Shown: positions 52,319-60,907 of the stretch, piece by piece
Layout: each line of letters opens with the position of its first letter
Numbering within the stretch: position 1 is the first letter of the stretch
Assembly (NCBI GenBank): GCA_040218535.1
Contig: JAVJRG010000009.1
Coordinates: forward strand, 124,001-188,000
DNA from: Lacipirellulaceae bacterium
GTDB taxonomy: Bacteria; Planctomycetota; Planctomycetia; Pirellulales; Lacipirellulaceae
Reading direction: 5' to 3'
Length of the DNA stretch: 64,000 bases
Program-made: the position numbers and the translations under genes
The notes under the pieces: model-generated
Databases searched by the model: none
Told to the model about the DNA's origin: nothing
What the model saw: only the letters and a program-made list of their open reading frames with translations

Positions 52319-53971
52319 CTAGGCTTTGCGACGAACGCAACCAGCGAGCGTTAAAGCCATACCAACGAGCAACAACGAAGTTGGCTCAGGCACAGCCCCT
52401 GCGGAGGCAACCGCGGCACCGGCAGTGCCGTACTGAGCTTGCCAGTCAGCGATCGTTACCCCTGGGAAGTCGCCACGTTGAATGGCCAGGAAGTCCGCTC
52501 CGTCAACCAGCCCACTGTTGTCCACATCGGCACTAACAGCAGTCACGACGTTGAAGGTTCCAGGGCTACCGATATCTCCACCTGGGTGGAACGGAATCAT
52601 CCCGCTGGGATCTTCCACTTCTGCAGCGAAGAACGACCCTGGAAAGTCGCCATCGGCCGATAGCTGCCATTCCGCACCATCATTCTGGCTCGATTGTCCA
52701 GTGGTCCCATCGATGTCGACGTTCGAGAGGTCGAGAATGTAAATCGAACCGGCGTTGTTGTCGAGAGGAAACGGTGGATCGTCCGTATAAGTTACTGCAG
52801 CGACTGCGAGGTCCGTTGTCCCAGCTGCGTCATCCGTGTTGTAGTCCGTCACATTGCTCCAGAGTCCGATTGAGTCTCCGCCATTGGAAAGCCCAGAGCC
52901 CAAGTTATCCACACCAATGAAAGTGATTCCGCGAGCTCCGGTTGGGTCCCAAGCATCGGCGACTTGATCCGCGGTGATTTCGCTGCTGTCGTAGAACAGA
53001 GCCGCTTCACCCTGGGCAATGGTGCCCGAAGCAATGTTGCCCGTGACAAGTTGGCCACCATCGTCATCACTCAGGACGTAGCCACTGAGGTCGACCGCAG
53101 CACCAGTGTTATTGTAGATCTCAATCCATTCCCAGTCGGGCTCATTAGAGGCCGCGTTGTACATGATCTCGGAAATAATCAGGGCACTGGGAATGGCTCC
53201 TGAAGCGGTAACAATCCCCGGATTCCCGATATCCGCTGTGCTGTTGAGCGTGCCCACCAATTGTGCTTCGACACTGGTAGTAGCACCGTTGACGCCTGTC
53301 TGGCTGACTGCCCAATTGCCACCTACTTGATTATCACCGTTGCCAGTCCAAGTCATCGAAGATCCGTTAACCGGTCCTGGAAACGCTGCATCAGAATAAT
53401 TGATGCTGAACTGGGCGTTGTTGAAGCTACCTACCTCATTGGTACCGTTCCCCGAACCATCGTCGACTAGGTCTGCCTGATAATCGGCCAAACTTGCCCA
53501 AAAGCCAATGGATTGGAAGTTTGAGCCCTCAGTGTTAGAAAGGCCGGGCCAGAAGCTACCTGCCATCAACGGTACCGAAGGGTCTAGTCCCCACGCTGCG
53601 CGAAAAGGCGCGTCGTTGAAGGTTCCCGGAGAAGAGCCACCATGAAAACCATCATAGATCACGGCAACGCCGCCAGCAGGTACAATGGTATTCGGTGAGT
53701 TCGTATTGGAGACGATCGTCGGATTCGGGTTAGTTATTTCGCCATCACCCAAATTGAAAGCTAGCCACCCAGCCATGTCGATGTCGGTGCCACCCGTGTT
53801 ACGGACCTCGATCCACTCCCAAACATCTTCATCAAGTGGGTTGTACATGATTTCGGTGACTTCAAGCTGAGCTTGAGCGAACTGACCGCCAAGGGCCAAC
53901 ACGCCGACGGCGGTGAGTACCGCAGATGTCGACCGGATGTAAATCCAAACCTTCCTCAAATCGCACTTCAT
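52319..53971 (-). CDS. Lamin-tail-domain PEP-CTERM protein
   Basis: 550 residues from the ATG at 53971 (GAGGGGAAG upstream). The signal peptide is STSAVLTAVGVLALGGQFAQA. Two lamin-tail-type (LTD) domains are recognisable by LEVTEIMYNPLDEDVWEWIEVRNTGGTDIDMAGW and LIISEIMYNAASNEPDWEWIEIYNNTGAAVDLSGYVLSDD. The first runs to about residue 200 and the second to about 450. A dockerin-like loop (ADVDNSGLVDGADFLAIQR) and VPEPTSLLLVGMALTLAGCVRRKA end the protein. LTD proteins are often secreted and linked to nucleases or matrix structures; an EEP nuclease-like gene follows on the same strand. A strong terminator separates the two genes. Confidence 0.9.
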   Translation of the reverse strand: MKCDLRKVWIYIRSTSAVLTAVGVLALGGQFAQAQLEVTEIMYNPLDEDVWEWIEVRNTGGTDIDMAGWLAFNLGDGEITNPNPTIVSNTNSPNTIVPAGGVAVIYDGFHGGSSPGTFNDAPFRAAWGLDPSVPLMAGSFWPGLSNTEGSNFQSIGFWASLADYQADLVDDGSGNGTNEVGSFNNAQFSINYSDAAFPGPVNGSSMTWTGNGDNQVGGNWAVSQTGVNGATTSVEAQLVGTLNSTADIGNPGIVTASGAIPSALIISEIMYNAASNEPDWEWIEIYNNTGAAVDLSGYVLSDDDGGQLVTGNIASGTIAQGEAALFYDSSEITADQVADAWDPTGARGITFIGVDNLGSGLSNGGDSIGLWSNVTDYNTDDAAGTTDLAVAAVTYTDDPPFPLDNNAGSIYILDLSNVDIDGTTGQSSQNDGAEWQLSADGDFPGSFFAAEVEDPSGMIPFHPGGDIGSPGTFNVVTAVSADVDNSGLVDGADFLAIQRGDFPGVTIADWQAQYGTAGAAVASAGAVPEPTSLLLVGMALTLAGCVRRKA

Positions 53972-54737
53972 TGAATCTTCCCCTCTGTTACATAATTGAT
54001 CAACAAGGATAGTTGTAAATTCAAAACGGGTGGTTGTTGCGTCGTCGTTATCTGAACGATGAATCAATAGGCCAAATTGCTTACCAGAGAGTATTGGGCT
54101 GCCTCATTACCCAGCAGCTCTGTTCCGGCGTGCACAAATGTAAAGCACTTAAATTACGCTTCAAGATAGAAGACCAAGACTCGTCAGCGACATGACCGGC
54201 GGACTCAAACACTATCTCGCTTAAAACACTTGGCATCCAATGCATAAAGCGACGCCAATTTGTCATTCTAACAGCAATTATCAATCCAATCCAGAAACTG
54301 ACCCTAATCGCTTAGCGTCAATCTAACGAAACGTTGTTAGGATTCCATGAGTAAGCCTTAGATTGCTGAGAACCGCAAATAGCTCGGATATATCGGGCTA
54401 CTTAGGCCCGAGATAATCTATTAGGGCCGTTGCCTCAATCTAAATGCTTACACACAGGGGATTTCCGCTTTTTCGCTCCTATGCGCAGGAGATTATCTCC
54501 GGCCGATGATTTCTATCGACCCGAGTGACTGAAATTGAATCCCGGCCACATGGGAATGCAATTAGCTGGAATATTTCCCGCAGTTTCGAGCAACATCGGG
54601 CAATTCTTCACAGAATCAGGCTATATTGAGTTTTGAATTTATACACGGTCTATTAACGATCTTACTTAGATGAGTAGGATCAGCGTGACACTGCGTCTCT
54701 CGCTGATGTTGCTACTTGATGAACCCGGAGATGGCAA
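53972..54737. other. 766-bp divergent intergenic region
   Basis: No convincing gene is present: open frames here lack ribosome sites and homology. The sequence is AT-richer than its surroundings. Two copies of GAGATAATCT occur: 54410-54419, and on the other strand within a GGAGAT-T-ATCTCC dyad at 54488-54500. GGCCC/GGGCC also flank the first copy. GGAG lies 8 nt before the DUF1559 ATG at 54738. The region must carry promoters for the lamin-tail gene and the DUF1559 gene; the dyads are candidate regulator sites. Confidence 0.5.
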
Positions 54738-55856
54738 ATGAACAGGAAGAAATCAAGCGCCTTCACTCTCGTCGAACTGTTAGTCGTGATCGCAATCATC
54801 GGCGTACTCGTGGGGCTATTGCTGCCCGCCGTCCAAGCGGCTCGCGAAGCGGCCCGTCGCAGCCAGTGCATCAATAACGTTCGGCAAATGGCACTCGCTG
54901 CAGCTAACTACGAAAGCGCTAACGGGGTCTTTCCACCTGGTCGGCTGACTCCCGATCGAGCGAATGCTGACGGAAGCGAAATCTCAGGCTACTCGAACTA
55001 CCAAGACGTCTCTGTTGATGAGAAAACAGGTTTTTACTCAGTACACATTTGGCTGCTCCCCTACATGGAGCAGCAGAATGTGTACAACCTCATCAATTTT
55101 GACATCGCCCAAGTCAAGAAAATGCTCAATCCGACGAATCCGCACTTCGATGCCTATTCAACAGCACAGGGTTTATTCCTCTGCCCGAGCGACGGAAACG
55201 TAGGAAGAATCATTTCAGAAAACAACTATCGAGCGAACTTCGGCGGTTCAACGCCGGCAGCCGGCGGGGACGGTAGTGCCGAGATTGGTTTTGGAAGGTT
55301 CTGGGCTGTTGGAGGCAACGGAGCCTTCACGATTGGCGAGAAAGGCTTGAAAGCCTCGAGATTTGAAGATGGACTTTCTAATACAGCCTTCTTTTCTGAA
55401 CGCATCAAAGGAACTGGCGGGTCTTCTACGGACTTGCCCTCACAAGGAGAAATGCGACGGCTCGACAGTGGCATTACGACAACTGTAAGAATCGATAATC
55501 TGTTGCAGAACTGCCGTAACCAAGCCCCTGAAGTGAGCAACTTCAATTTCGCAGGAGCAGGCCGTTGGCTTGATGGATCTGACTGGTCAAACGGCTGGCC
55601 TTTCGCAGGCTATGATTCAACGCAGTACAACCACGTTTCACCTCCAAACTGGGAGGGAGTCGACTGCGGCGTTAGCTTCATTCCAGATACTCCTTTTGAA
55701 CATGCTATTGTCGGTGCACGAAGCGACCACAACGGAATTGTCGTCGTCGGTTTCGGCGATGGACATACCGCAAACATCAGTGACTCGATCAACATTGATG
55801 TCTGGCGCGCACTTGGTTCTCGTAACGGCGGCGAGGTCGTACCCGAGACCTTCTAA
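54738..55856 (+). CDS. DUF1559 protein with pilin-like N-terminus
   Basis: 372 residues. The prepilin signal is [31 protein letters not shown], with Ala rather than Gly before the Phe of the cleavage site, a small variation. [36 protein letters not shown] continues the family pattern. The H-X9-DG motif is [12 protein letters not shown] near the end. GGAG precedes the ATG by 8 nt. It is followed 3 bp later by a small lipoprotein gene, forming the third DUF1559/lipoprotein cassette in the window. It is probably exported by a pseudopilus-type route; function unknown. Confidence 0.93.
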   Translation: MNRKKSSAFTLVELLVVIAIIGVLVGLLLPAVQAAREAARRSQCINNVRQMALAAANYESANGVFPPGRLTPDRANADGSEISGYSNYQDVSVDEKTGFYSVHIWLLPYMEQQNVYNLINFDIAQVKKMLNPTNPHFDAYSTAQGLFLCPSDGNVGRIISENNYRANFGGSTPAAGGDGSAEIGFGRFWAVGGNGAFTIGEKGLKASRFEDGLSNTAFFSERIKGTGGSSTDLPSQGEMRRLDSGITTTVRIDNLLQNCRNQAPEVSNFNFAGAGRWLDGSDWSNGWPFAGYDSTQYNHVSPPNWEGVDCGVSFIPDTPFEHAIVGARSDHNGIVVVGFGDGHTANISDSINIDVWRALGSRNGGEVVPETF

Positions 55857-55859
55857 GTA

Positions 55860-56294
55860 ATGCCCTCAGCTGCAGTTAAATTTTTGTTTCTTCAGGCACT
55901 CCTCCTCTCCAGTGGCTGCGGTGGCTCGTCAACCGAGGCCGTCGAAGAACGGAAGAGTTCGCAAGAAGCTTTCAACGAAGCCGAGACAGCCTTCGGCAGC
56001 AATGACTACACAACCGCGGCAGCGAAGTATGCCGAGGCAATCGAAGCTGCAGGACTCTACCCTGAGCTGTACGACATAGCGCGGGCTAAACTCATTGTAT
56101 GCCTTGCCGCGCAAAAGAAGTTTAGCGAAGCAGAACAAGAGCTTGACACGCTCAAGAGTCAACACCTTGATAAGGCGGTAGTCCTCGCAGCGGAGAGCTA
56201 CCTACTCTCAGCCCAAGGCAAGAAGTCAGCAGCCAAGAAGGCCTTTGCTCAGGCACGCAAGATTCGTCGCGGAATCAAACCGTTCGGTAAATAG
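55860..56294 (+). CDS. TPR-like lipoprotein paired with DUF1559
   Basis: 144 residues with a lipoprotein signal ending in LLLSSGCGGSS. The mature protein is wholly alpha-helical with a tetratricopeptide pattern: AFNEAETAFGSNDYTTAAAKYAEAIEAAGLYPELYDIARAKLIVCLAAQKKFSEAEQELDTL...AVVLAAESYLLSAQGKKSAAKKAFAQARKI. This is two to three TPR units, which usually mediate protein contacts. It starts 3 bp after the DUF1559 stop, so the two are almost certainly co-translated. It probably acts as an envelope-anchored partner of the DUF1559 protein. The next gene starts 19 bp after its stop. Confidence 0.82.
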   Translation: MPSAAVKFLFLQALLLSSGCGGSSTEAVEERKSSQEAFNEAETAFGSNDYTTAAAKYAEAIEAAGLYPELYDIARAKLIVCLAAQKKFSEAEQELDTLKSQHLDKAVVLAAESYLLSAQGKKSAAKKAFAQARKIRRGIKPFGK

Positions 56295-56313
56295 CACGTC
56301 GCGAGGTTTCTCC

Positions 56314-57579
56314 ATGCATCAGAGCTTCCGTCGGTCGTTTTGCTGGCTTGTTTTCTTTATGGCTAGCTGCCTACAGCCGCTTGTTGTCTCAGGGGCCGAA
56401 GAACGGCCTTCACAGAAAGTTCGCTTCGCCACGTTCAACGTCTCTCTCTACGGAGAACGCTCCGGCGAAGTCGCCAACCGCATCGCCGACGGCAACGACC
56501 CGCAAGCTCGCGCGCTCGCGGAGATCATCCAACGCGTGCGCCCAGACGTTCTTCTACTCAACGAAGTCGACTACACACCCGACGGGCTATTGCAGCGGAC
56601 CTTTCACGATCGATATCTCGCGGTCAGTCAGAATGTGACCAAGTCGCCCGATGGCCTCACAAAGCCCATCGAGTATCCGCATCGCTACTCGGCTCCTTCC
56701 AATACCGGCGTACATTCGGGACGCGATCTCGACCATAACGGAGTGATCGATTCACGCCCCGGCAGCAACGATTATGGCGCGGACTCGTGGGGCTACGGTC
56801 GGTACGAGGGCCAATATGCAATGGTCGTGATGTCGCGGTTCCCGATTGACAAGGAGAACATTCGCACGTTTCAGAAATTCCTCTGGCAAGACATGCCCAG
56901 TGCTAAAGTCCCAAATGAGGTCGAGTCGCCTGCCAGTTGGTACACGCCGAAGACGCTCGATCACTTTCGGCTAAGCAGTAAGAATCACCTCGATGTGCCC
57001 CTCTTGATCAACGGCAAACGCGTCCACCTGCTTGCTTCACACCCCACACCCCCGGGTTTCGATGGTCCGGAAGATCGCAATGGGCTACGCAACGAAGCGG
57101 AGATCCAATTCTGGGTCGACTACATTAACCCAGAGCGAAATTATCACTACGACGACCGCGGGAAGACTGGCGGACTCCCCGGCGATGCTCTCTTCGTTGT
57201 TGCTGGCGATTTGAACGCTGACCCCATCGACGGCAGCGACAGTCCCGCGATCAATCGGCTGCTTCGATCGTCGCGAGTCTCCCAAGCCGAGGCTCCCGCT
57301 AGTCGGGGTGGAGAGGAGCAAGCGAAAAAGCAAGCGGGGGCGAACCAAAGTCACAAAGGCCCCGACAAGCACGACACGCTCGACGCACCTGATCGAGAGG
57401 ACAAAGGCGATCCGGGCAATTTGCGTGTCGACTACGTCGTTCCATCAAAGGGGTTCCGCGTGATCGAAAGCGGCATCTTCTGGCCCTCGTCGGACGACCC
57501 ACTCTCAGAACTTACCGGCGAGCACCCGTTCCCAAGTTCTGATCATCGCCTCGTGTGGGTCGATGTTGAGTTCGAGTAG
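56314..57579 (+). CDS. Secreted EEP-family phosphatase/nuclease-like protein
   Basis: 421 residues from the ATG at 56314 (GAGG 7 nt upstream); a longer in-frame start at 56245 would overlap the lipoprotein gene. The signal peptide is CWLVFFMASCLQPLVVSG. EEP motifs: VRFATFNVSLYGER, DVLLLNEVDY with the metal Glu, VHLLASHPTPPG, FVVAGDLNADPIDG, and SSDHRLVWVDVEF at the end. Between GDLN and the SDH motif there is a charged low-complexity stretch (GGEEQAKKQAGANQSHKGPDKHD...). A region with RDLDHNGVIDSRPGSNDYGADSWGYGRYEGQYAMVVMSRFP is typical of a planctomycete subgroup. It probably hydrolyses phosphodiesters outside the cytoplasm; substrate unknown. Confidence 0.88.
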   Translation: MHQSFRRSFCWLVFFMASCLQPLVVSGAEERPSQKVRFATFNVSLYGERSGEVANRIADGNDPQARALAEIIQRVRPDVLLLNEVDYTPDGLLQRTFHDRYLAVSQNVTKSPDGLTKPIEYPHRYSAPSNTGVHSGRDLDHNGVIDSRPGSNDYGADSWGYGRYEGQYAMVVMSRFPIDKENIRTFQKFLWQDMPSAKVPNEVESPASWYTPKTLDHFRLSSKNHLDVPLLINGKRVHLLASHPTPPGFDGPEDRNGLRNEAEIQFWVDYINPERNYHYDDRGKTGGLPGDALFVVAGDLNADPIDGSDSPAINRLLRSSRVSQAEAPASRGGEEQAKKQAGANQSHKGPDKHDTLDAPDREDKGDPGNLRVDYVVPSKGFRVIESGIFWPSSDDPLSELTGEHPFPSSDHRLVWVDVEFE

Positions 57580-57612
57580 CCAAACTCATGAGCCGATTTG
57601 CCAAGCCTTCTT

Positions 57613-57682
57613 GAGCCGAGGAGCGTAAGCTCTCGGGTTTCACGCCAGCCAGTTCAACCCGCGGGCTGACCCCTCGCGGCTC
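57613..57682. repeat. REP-like element with nested hairpins
   Basis: Outer arms GAGCCG (57613-57618) and CGGCTC (57677-57682) enclose two hairpins: CCGA-GAGC...GCTC-TCGG with a GTAA loop, and CCGCG...CGCGG. It sits between convergent genes and abuts the DUF1080 stop. The nested layout resembles dispersed REP elements; it may also serve as a bidirectional terminator. Confidence 0.6.
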
Positions 57683-57683
57683 A

Positions 57684-58433
57684 TTACTTGCTCTCTCCAA
57701 GATCGACGATTCTTATCTTGCGAAACTTCACCTCGTCGCCGTGGCCTAAGAACCCGAGGTGACCCTTGGTTCGTTTGAGTCCTGGATGCTCACGGCCATC
57801 GATTGTCTTTCCCTCGGGGGCAACCTTCTTCAGATTGACGTCGAGAATCTTCCGCTTGTTCAGCGTCACGATCAGCCGATCACCAACCAGCATGACCTCT
57901 TGTTGATTCCACTCACCCACAGGCTTGAGCGCCCCACGCTTTGCAGCCGCAATCCCGTAGGCACTGCCGTGATACTGATACGGTTGCAACCCGGCAAACT
58001 TCTCAGCCGCGTTGTCGAGGATCTGCAACTCGATCCCTACGTAAGCCGGGTCGCCTTTCAGTGGCGAGCGAATTCCTAAGCCGTTGTTCGCACCAGGCGA
58101 GAGTTGAAACTCAAACCGCAAGACAAAGTTGCTGTACTCCTTCTCTGTAAACAGATTGCCAGCGGTCCCCTTCTGGCAAACAATTGCCCCGTGTTCCACA
58201 CGATATGCCTTTTTCGCCCCCACCCAGCCACTTAGTGCTTTCCCATCAAACAACGGCGTGAAGTCTGACTCCTTCAAAGAGGGTGACTTGAACACTTCGA
58301 GCTTCGCTGCCCAAGGCTCCGGCGTAACCGTGTCTTTCGCTTGGCACAAAGAATGTTTCATTCCAAACATGAAGAGAACGGAAAGGACAATCCCTCGAAC
58401 GAACAGGCGCAAAGCGGGGCTCAAGAGTAGCAT
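57684..58433 (-). CDS. DUF1080 (3-keto-disaccharide hydrolase-type) secreted protein
   Basis: 249 residues with a signal peptide (RGIVLSVLFMFGMKHSLCQA). The DUF1080 concanavalin-like fold shows DFTPLFDGKALSGWVGAKKAYRVEHGAIVCQKGTAGNLFTEKEYSNFVLRFEFQLSPGANNGLGIRSP, YVGIELQILDN, EWNQQEVMLVGDRLIVTLNKRKILDVNL, and GHLGFLGHGDEVKFRKIRI. Some members hydrolyse 3-keto-glucosides; many are uncharacterised. GGAAG lies 13 nt before the ATG. It is divergent from the TIM-barrel sugar isomerase and MFS genes, in line with the keto-sugar role of the family. Substrate is inferred. Confidence 0.9.
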   Translation of the reverse strand: MLLLSPALRLFVRGIVLSVLFMFGMKHSLCQAKDTVTPEPWAAKLEVFKSPSLKESDFTPLFDGKALSGWVGAKKAYRVEHGAIVCQKGTAGNLFTEKEYSNFVLRFEFQLSPGANNGLGIRSPLKGDPAYVGIELQILDNAAEKFAGLQPYQYHGSAYGIAAAKRGALKPVGEWNQQEVMLVGDRLIVTLNKRKILDVNLKKVAPEGKTIDGREHPGLKRTKGHLGFLGHGDEVKFRKIRIVDLGESK

Positions 58434-58493
58434 AGGGTCTCTGCTTCCTCATCTAGGATGGCTGTGTCGTCGACAAACCTACTGATAATTTAC

Positions 58494-58585
58494 GAACCAC
58501 GAATCTTACGAATAGCACGAATAATAGTAGCTATGTTATAAGTTACCAACAAACTGATCTGTGTTATTCGTTTGATTCGTGGTTC
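58494..58585. repeat. 92-bp inverted repeat of CACGAAT type
   Basis: Arms GAACCACGAATC..ACGAATA (from 58494) and TATTCGT..GATTCGTGGTTC (to 58585) pair over about 27 bp with a few mismatches around a central AT-rich part. It lies between divergent genes. It is similar in plan and length to the element at 63409-63497 and looks like a dispersed planctomycete intergenic repeat. Confidence 0.7.
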
Positions 58586-58588
58586 TCT

Positions 58589-59452
58589 ATGAATTCTGAA
58601 ACGATGAAGTCTGAAACATGGCCTCTTGGGGTGTTCACCAGCGTCGATGCCGGCTTTGGCGTGAAGCTGGAGGTCGCCGCCGAGCTTGGCGTGCCGACAA
58701 TGCACTTGCATGCGCCTAGTAATCTGAGCGATCCCGTCCAAGCCGCCCAAGACTTTCGAGCAAAGTCTGCCGATTTCGAAATCGAGCCGACGGTCATCTT
58801 CACTGAGTTCGGCGACGAAAGCTACGAGAGCATTCCCATCGTCAAAGAGACGGTCGGATTGGTGCCTGAGTCAACCCGAGAGAAACGATTCGAAATCCTC
58901 AAGAGAACGGTTGTTTTCGCTGAGGAACTGGAAGTCGACGCCGTGGGACTCCACCTAGGATTCGTGCCGCACGACTCAAGCGACCCCGCCTACGGAGCCA
59001 TCCTCGAGACGCTGCAAGACGCGTGCACTTTTGCAAAGACCCACCAGAGAAATATCCACCTAGAGACCGGCCAAGAACCCGCCGACGTTTTGCTGCAATT
59101 CCTGAAAGCAACCGACCGCGCGAACCTCTTCATCAACTTCGACCCCGCCAACATGATCCTCTACGGTTGTGGCGAACCTTTGCCGGCACTCGAACAACTT
59201 GCCCCCTTCGTCCGGAGCGTCCACTGCAAAGACGCGATCAGCAGCGGCCAACCCGGCGTGACTTGGGGTGAAGAGAAAACACTAGGCGAAGGCGACGTCG
59301 GGATGCTTGAGTACTTGCAGGTTTTGAAGAAAATTGGCTACGAAGGTCCACTCACAATCGAGCGAGAGATCTCTCAAGAACCCGAACGACAAAAAGCAGA
59401 GATCGGAAACGCTGTTAAGTTACTTGAGAGACTCAAGCAACAGCTACTGTAG
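58589..59452 (+). CDS. Sugar phosphate isomerase/epimerase (AP endonuclease family 2 TIM barrel)
   Basis: 287 residues, no signal peptide. The TIM-barrel family pattern is clear: VFTSVDAGFGVKLEVAAELGVPTMHLHAPS, ADFEIEPTVIFTEFG, AEELEVDAVGLHLGFVP, NIHLETGQEPADVLLQFL with a metal Glu, NLFINFDPANMILYGCGEPLPALEQLAPFVRSVHCKDAI with metal Asp and His, and GYEGPLTIEREISQEPERQ with the last Glu. It probably isomerises or epimerises an imported sugar or keto-sugar in the cytoplasm. The MFS gene follows after 48 bp. The start lies next to the repeat at 58494-58585 and has no clear ribosome site; an ATG five codons in is an alternative. Confidence 0.88.
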   Translation: MNSETMKSETWPLGVFTSVDAGFGVKLEVAAELGVPTMHLHAPSNLSDPVQAAQDFRAKSADFEIEPTVIFTEFGDESYESIPIVKETVGLVPESTREKRFEILKRTVVFAEELEVDAVGLHLGFVPHDSSDPAYGAILETLQDACTFAKTHQRNIHLETGQEPADVLLQFLKATDRANLFINFDPANMILYGCGEPLPALEQLAPFVRSVHCKDAISSGQPGVTWGEEKTLGEGDVGMLEYLQVLKKIGYEGPLTIEREISQEPERQKAEIGNAVKLLERLKQQLL

Positions 59453-59473
59453 GCTAACACCATCTCATCCAGT

Positions 59474-59492
59474 CAATCCTGTTAATCCTGTC
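59474..59492. repeat. Short dispersed repeat (AATCCTGTTAATCCTGTC)
   Basis: Two direct copies of AATCCTGT in an 18-bp block fill much of the 48-bp gap between the isomerase and the MFS gene. The motif is of a kind often seen in intergenic repeats. There is no coding role. Confidence 0.5.
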
Positions 59493-59500
59493 CAACAAAT

Positions 59501-60868
59501 ATGGCTGTTAAAACTCGCCTCTCGATAATGATGTTCCTCCAGTTTTTCACCTGGGGAGCATGGTTCGTCACGCTTTTCTTGTGTCTTGATACGGCAAAGC
59601 TTTCCGACTTCACGGGAAGGGCCTATCAGAGCGCACCGATCGCAGCAATTATCGCTCCGCTGTTCTTGGGGCTGATTGCCGACCGGCTGTTTTCCTCACA
59701 AGTTGTCCAAGGCGTGTTGATGCTAGTCGGTGCCGGGCTGATGGCCGCGGCGGCTCAAGCGGTGACGGACGGCAATGGCGGTCTCGCCGTGTGGCTGTTC
59801 ATTGCCTACATGCTCTGCTACATGCCGACGCTTGGGCTGGGCAACTCGATCGCTTTCGCGAATGTCGAAGACCAAAACGAATTCCCCGCGATTCGCGTTT
59901 GGGGAACCATCGGCTGGATTGTCGCCGGACTGACCGTTGGTGGACTGGGTTGGTCGGATAGCATCAAAATGCTGTGGCTGGCGGCTGGCGCATCGGCGCT
60001 CTTCGGCATCTACAGTTTCACTCTACCGAATACACCACCACCGGCGAAGGGCAAGCCGCTGAACATGGATAGCCTGCTGATGGTCGATGCATTCAGGCTG
60101 ATGAAAAGCGTACCGTTTGCTGTGTTCATCATCTGCTCAACGCTGATTTGTATTCCGCTGGCTTACTACTATTCGTATGCCTCTGGAGTACTCGCTGATA
60201 TCGGTTTCAAACAACCTGCCTCAACGATGACGATCGGCCAGATGAGTGAGATTGTCTTCATGCTGCTGGTCCCGTTCTTTTTCCGACGGCTCGGTGTGAA
60301 GTGGATGATCCTCGTCGGTATGGCCGCTTGGGTGATTCGCTACGTCCTGTTCGCCTACGGCGCACCAAACCAAGCGGTCTGGATGATCCTGCTAGCCGTC
60401 GCGTTGCATGGCGTCTGCTACGATTTCTTCTTCGTCACCGGCTTCATGTACACCGATCAAAAAGCTCCTCCTGAAGTCCGCGTGCAGGCACAAAGCATGT
60501 TGGTCTTCTTCACTCAAGGCGTTGGGATGTATATCGGCTATGCGGTAGCCGGCTGGCGGCTTGGTGAAACCATGACCAGTCGCAAGGAACTCACCGATCA
60601 GTTTGCAGAGAATGCCTCGGGGGAGAAAGTCGATTTCTTCGAGTCTTTCACACAAATGTTTAGCGTTTCGATCCCCGAGGGCGTCGACTCCGCACTGCTG
60701 GACAAGACACTCAACCAATGGAAAGAATTCTGGCTGCTGCCCGCCGGGATGGCAGCAGTAATCTTCGTGATCTTTCTGCTAAGCTTCTGGGAGAAACCCT
60801 CGATCGACGAAAAAATCGCCGCCGACCAAAATGCCGATGATGCTCTGCCTGCTGAGGTGCCCGCATGA
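59501..60868 (+). CDS. MFS transporter (nucleoside:H+ symporter-like)
   Basis: 455 residues with about 12 transmembrane helices. It starts MAVKTRLSIMMFLQFFTWGAWFVTLFLCL and has the GLIADRLFSSQ loop, YMPTLGLGNSIAFANVED, RVWGTIGWIVAGLTVGG, and GVCYDFFFVTGFMYTDQKAPPEVRVQAQSMLVFFTQGVGMYIGY, the layout of the NupG-like nucleoside/sugar symporter family widespread in planctomycetes. It is probably an inner-membrane importer. It is co-directional with the isomerase, and with the divergent DUF1080 gene forms a small catabolic module. The substrate is more likely a sugar or keto-sugar than a nucleoside here, by context only. The end is convergent with the GH95 gene (39-bp gap). Confidence 0.86.
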   Translation: MAVKTRLSIMMFLQFFTWGAWFVTLFLCLDTAKLSDFTGRAYQSAPIAAIIAPLFLGLIADRLFSSQVVQGVLMLVGAGLMAAAAQAVTDGNGGLAVWLFIAYMLCYMPTLGLGNSIAFANVEDQNEFPAIRVWGTIGWIVAGLTVGGLGWSDSIKMLWLAAGASALFGIYSFTLPNTPPPAKGKPLNMDSLLMVDAFRLMKSVPFAVFIICSTLICIPLAYYYSYASGVLADIGFKQPASTMTIGQMSEIVFMLLVPFFFRRLGVKWMILVGMAAWVIRYVLFAYGAPNQAVWMILLAVALHGVCYDFFFVTGFMYTDQKAPPEVRVQAQSMLVFFTQGVGMYIGYAVAGWRLGETMTSRKELTDQFAENASGEKVDFFESFTQMFSVSIPEGVDSALLDKTLNQWKEFWLLPAGMAAVIFVIFLLSFWEKPSIDEKIAADQNADDALPAEVPA

Positions 60869-60907
60869 TCTACGCAGTAGTCTTCGGAAAGGGATTCACT
60901 TAGCAAG

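Noticed and set aside
54081-54284. 67-residue open frame in the 766-bp intergenic gap
   Set aside because: No ribosome site, no signal peptide or domain, and composition typical of non-coding sequence.
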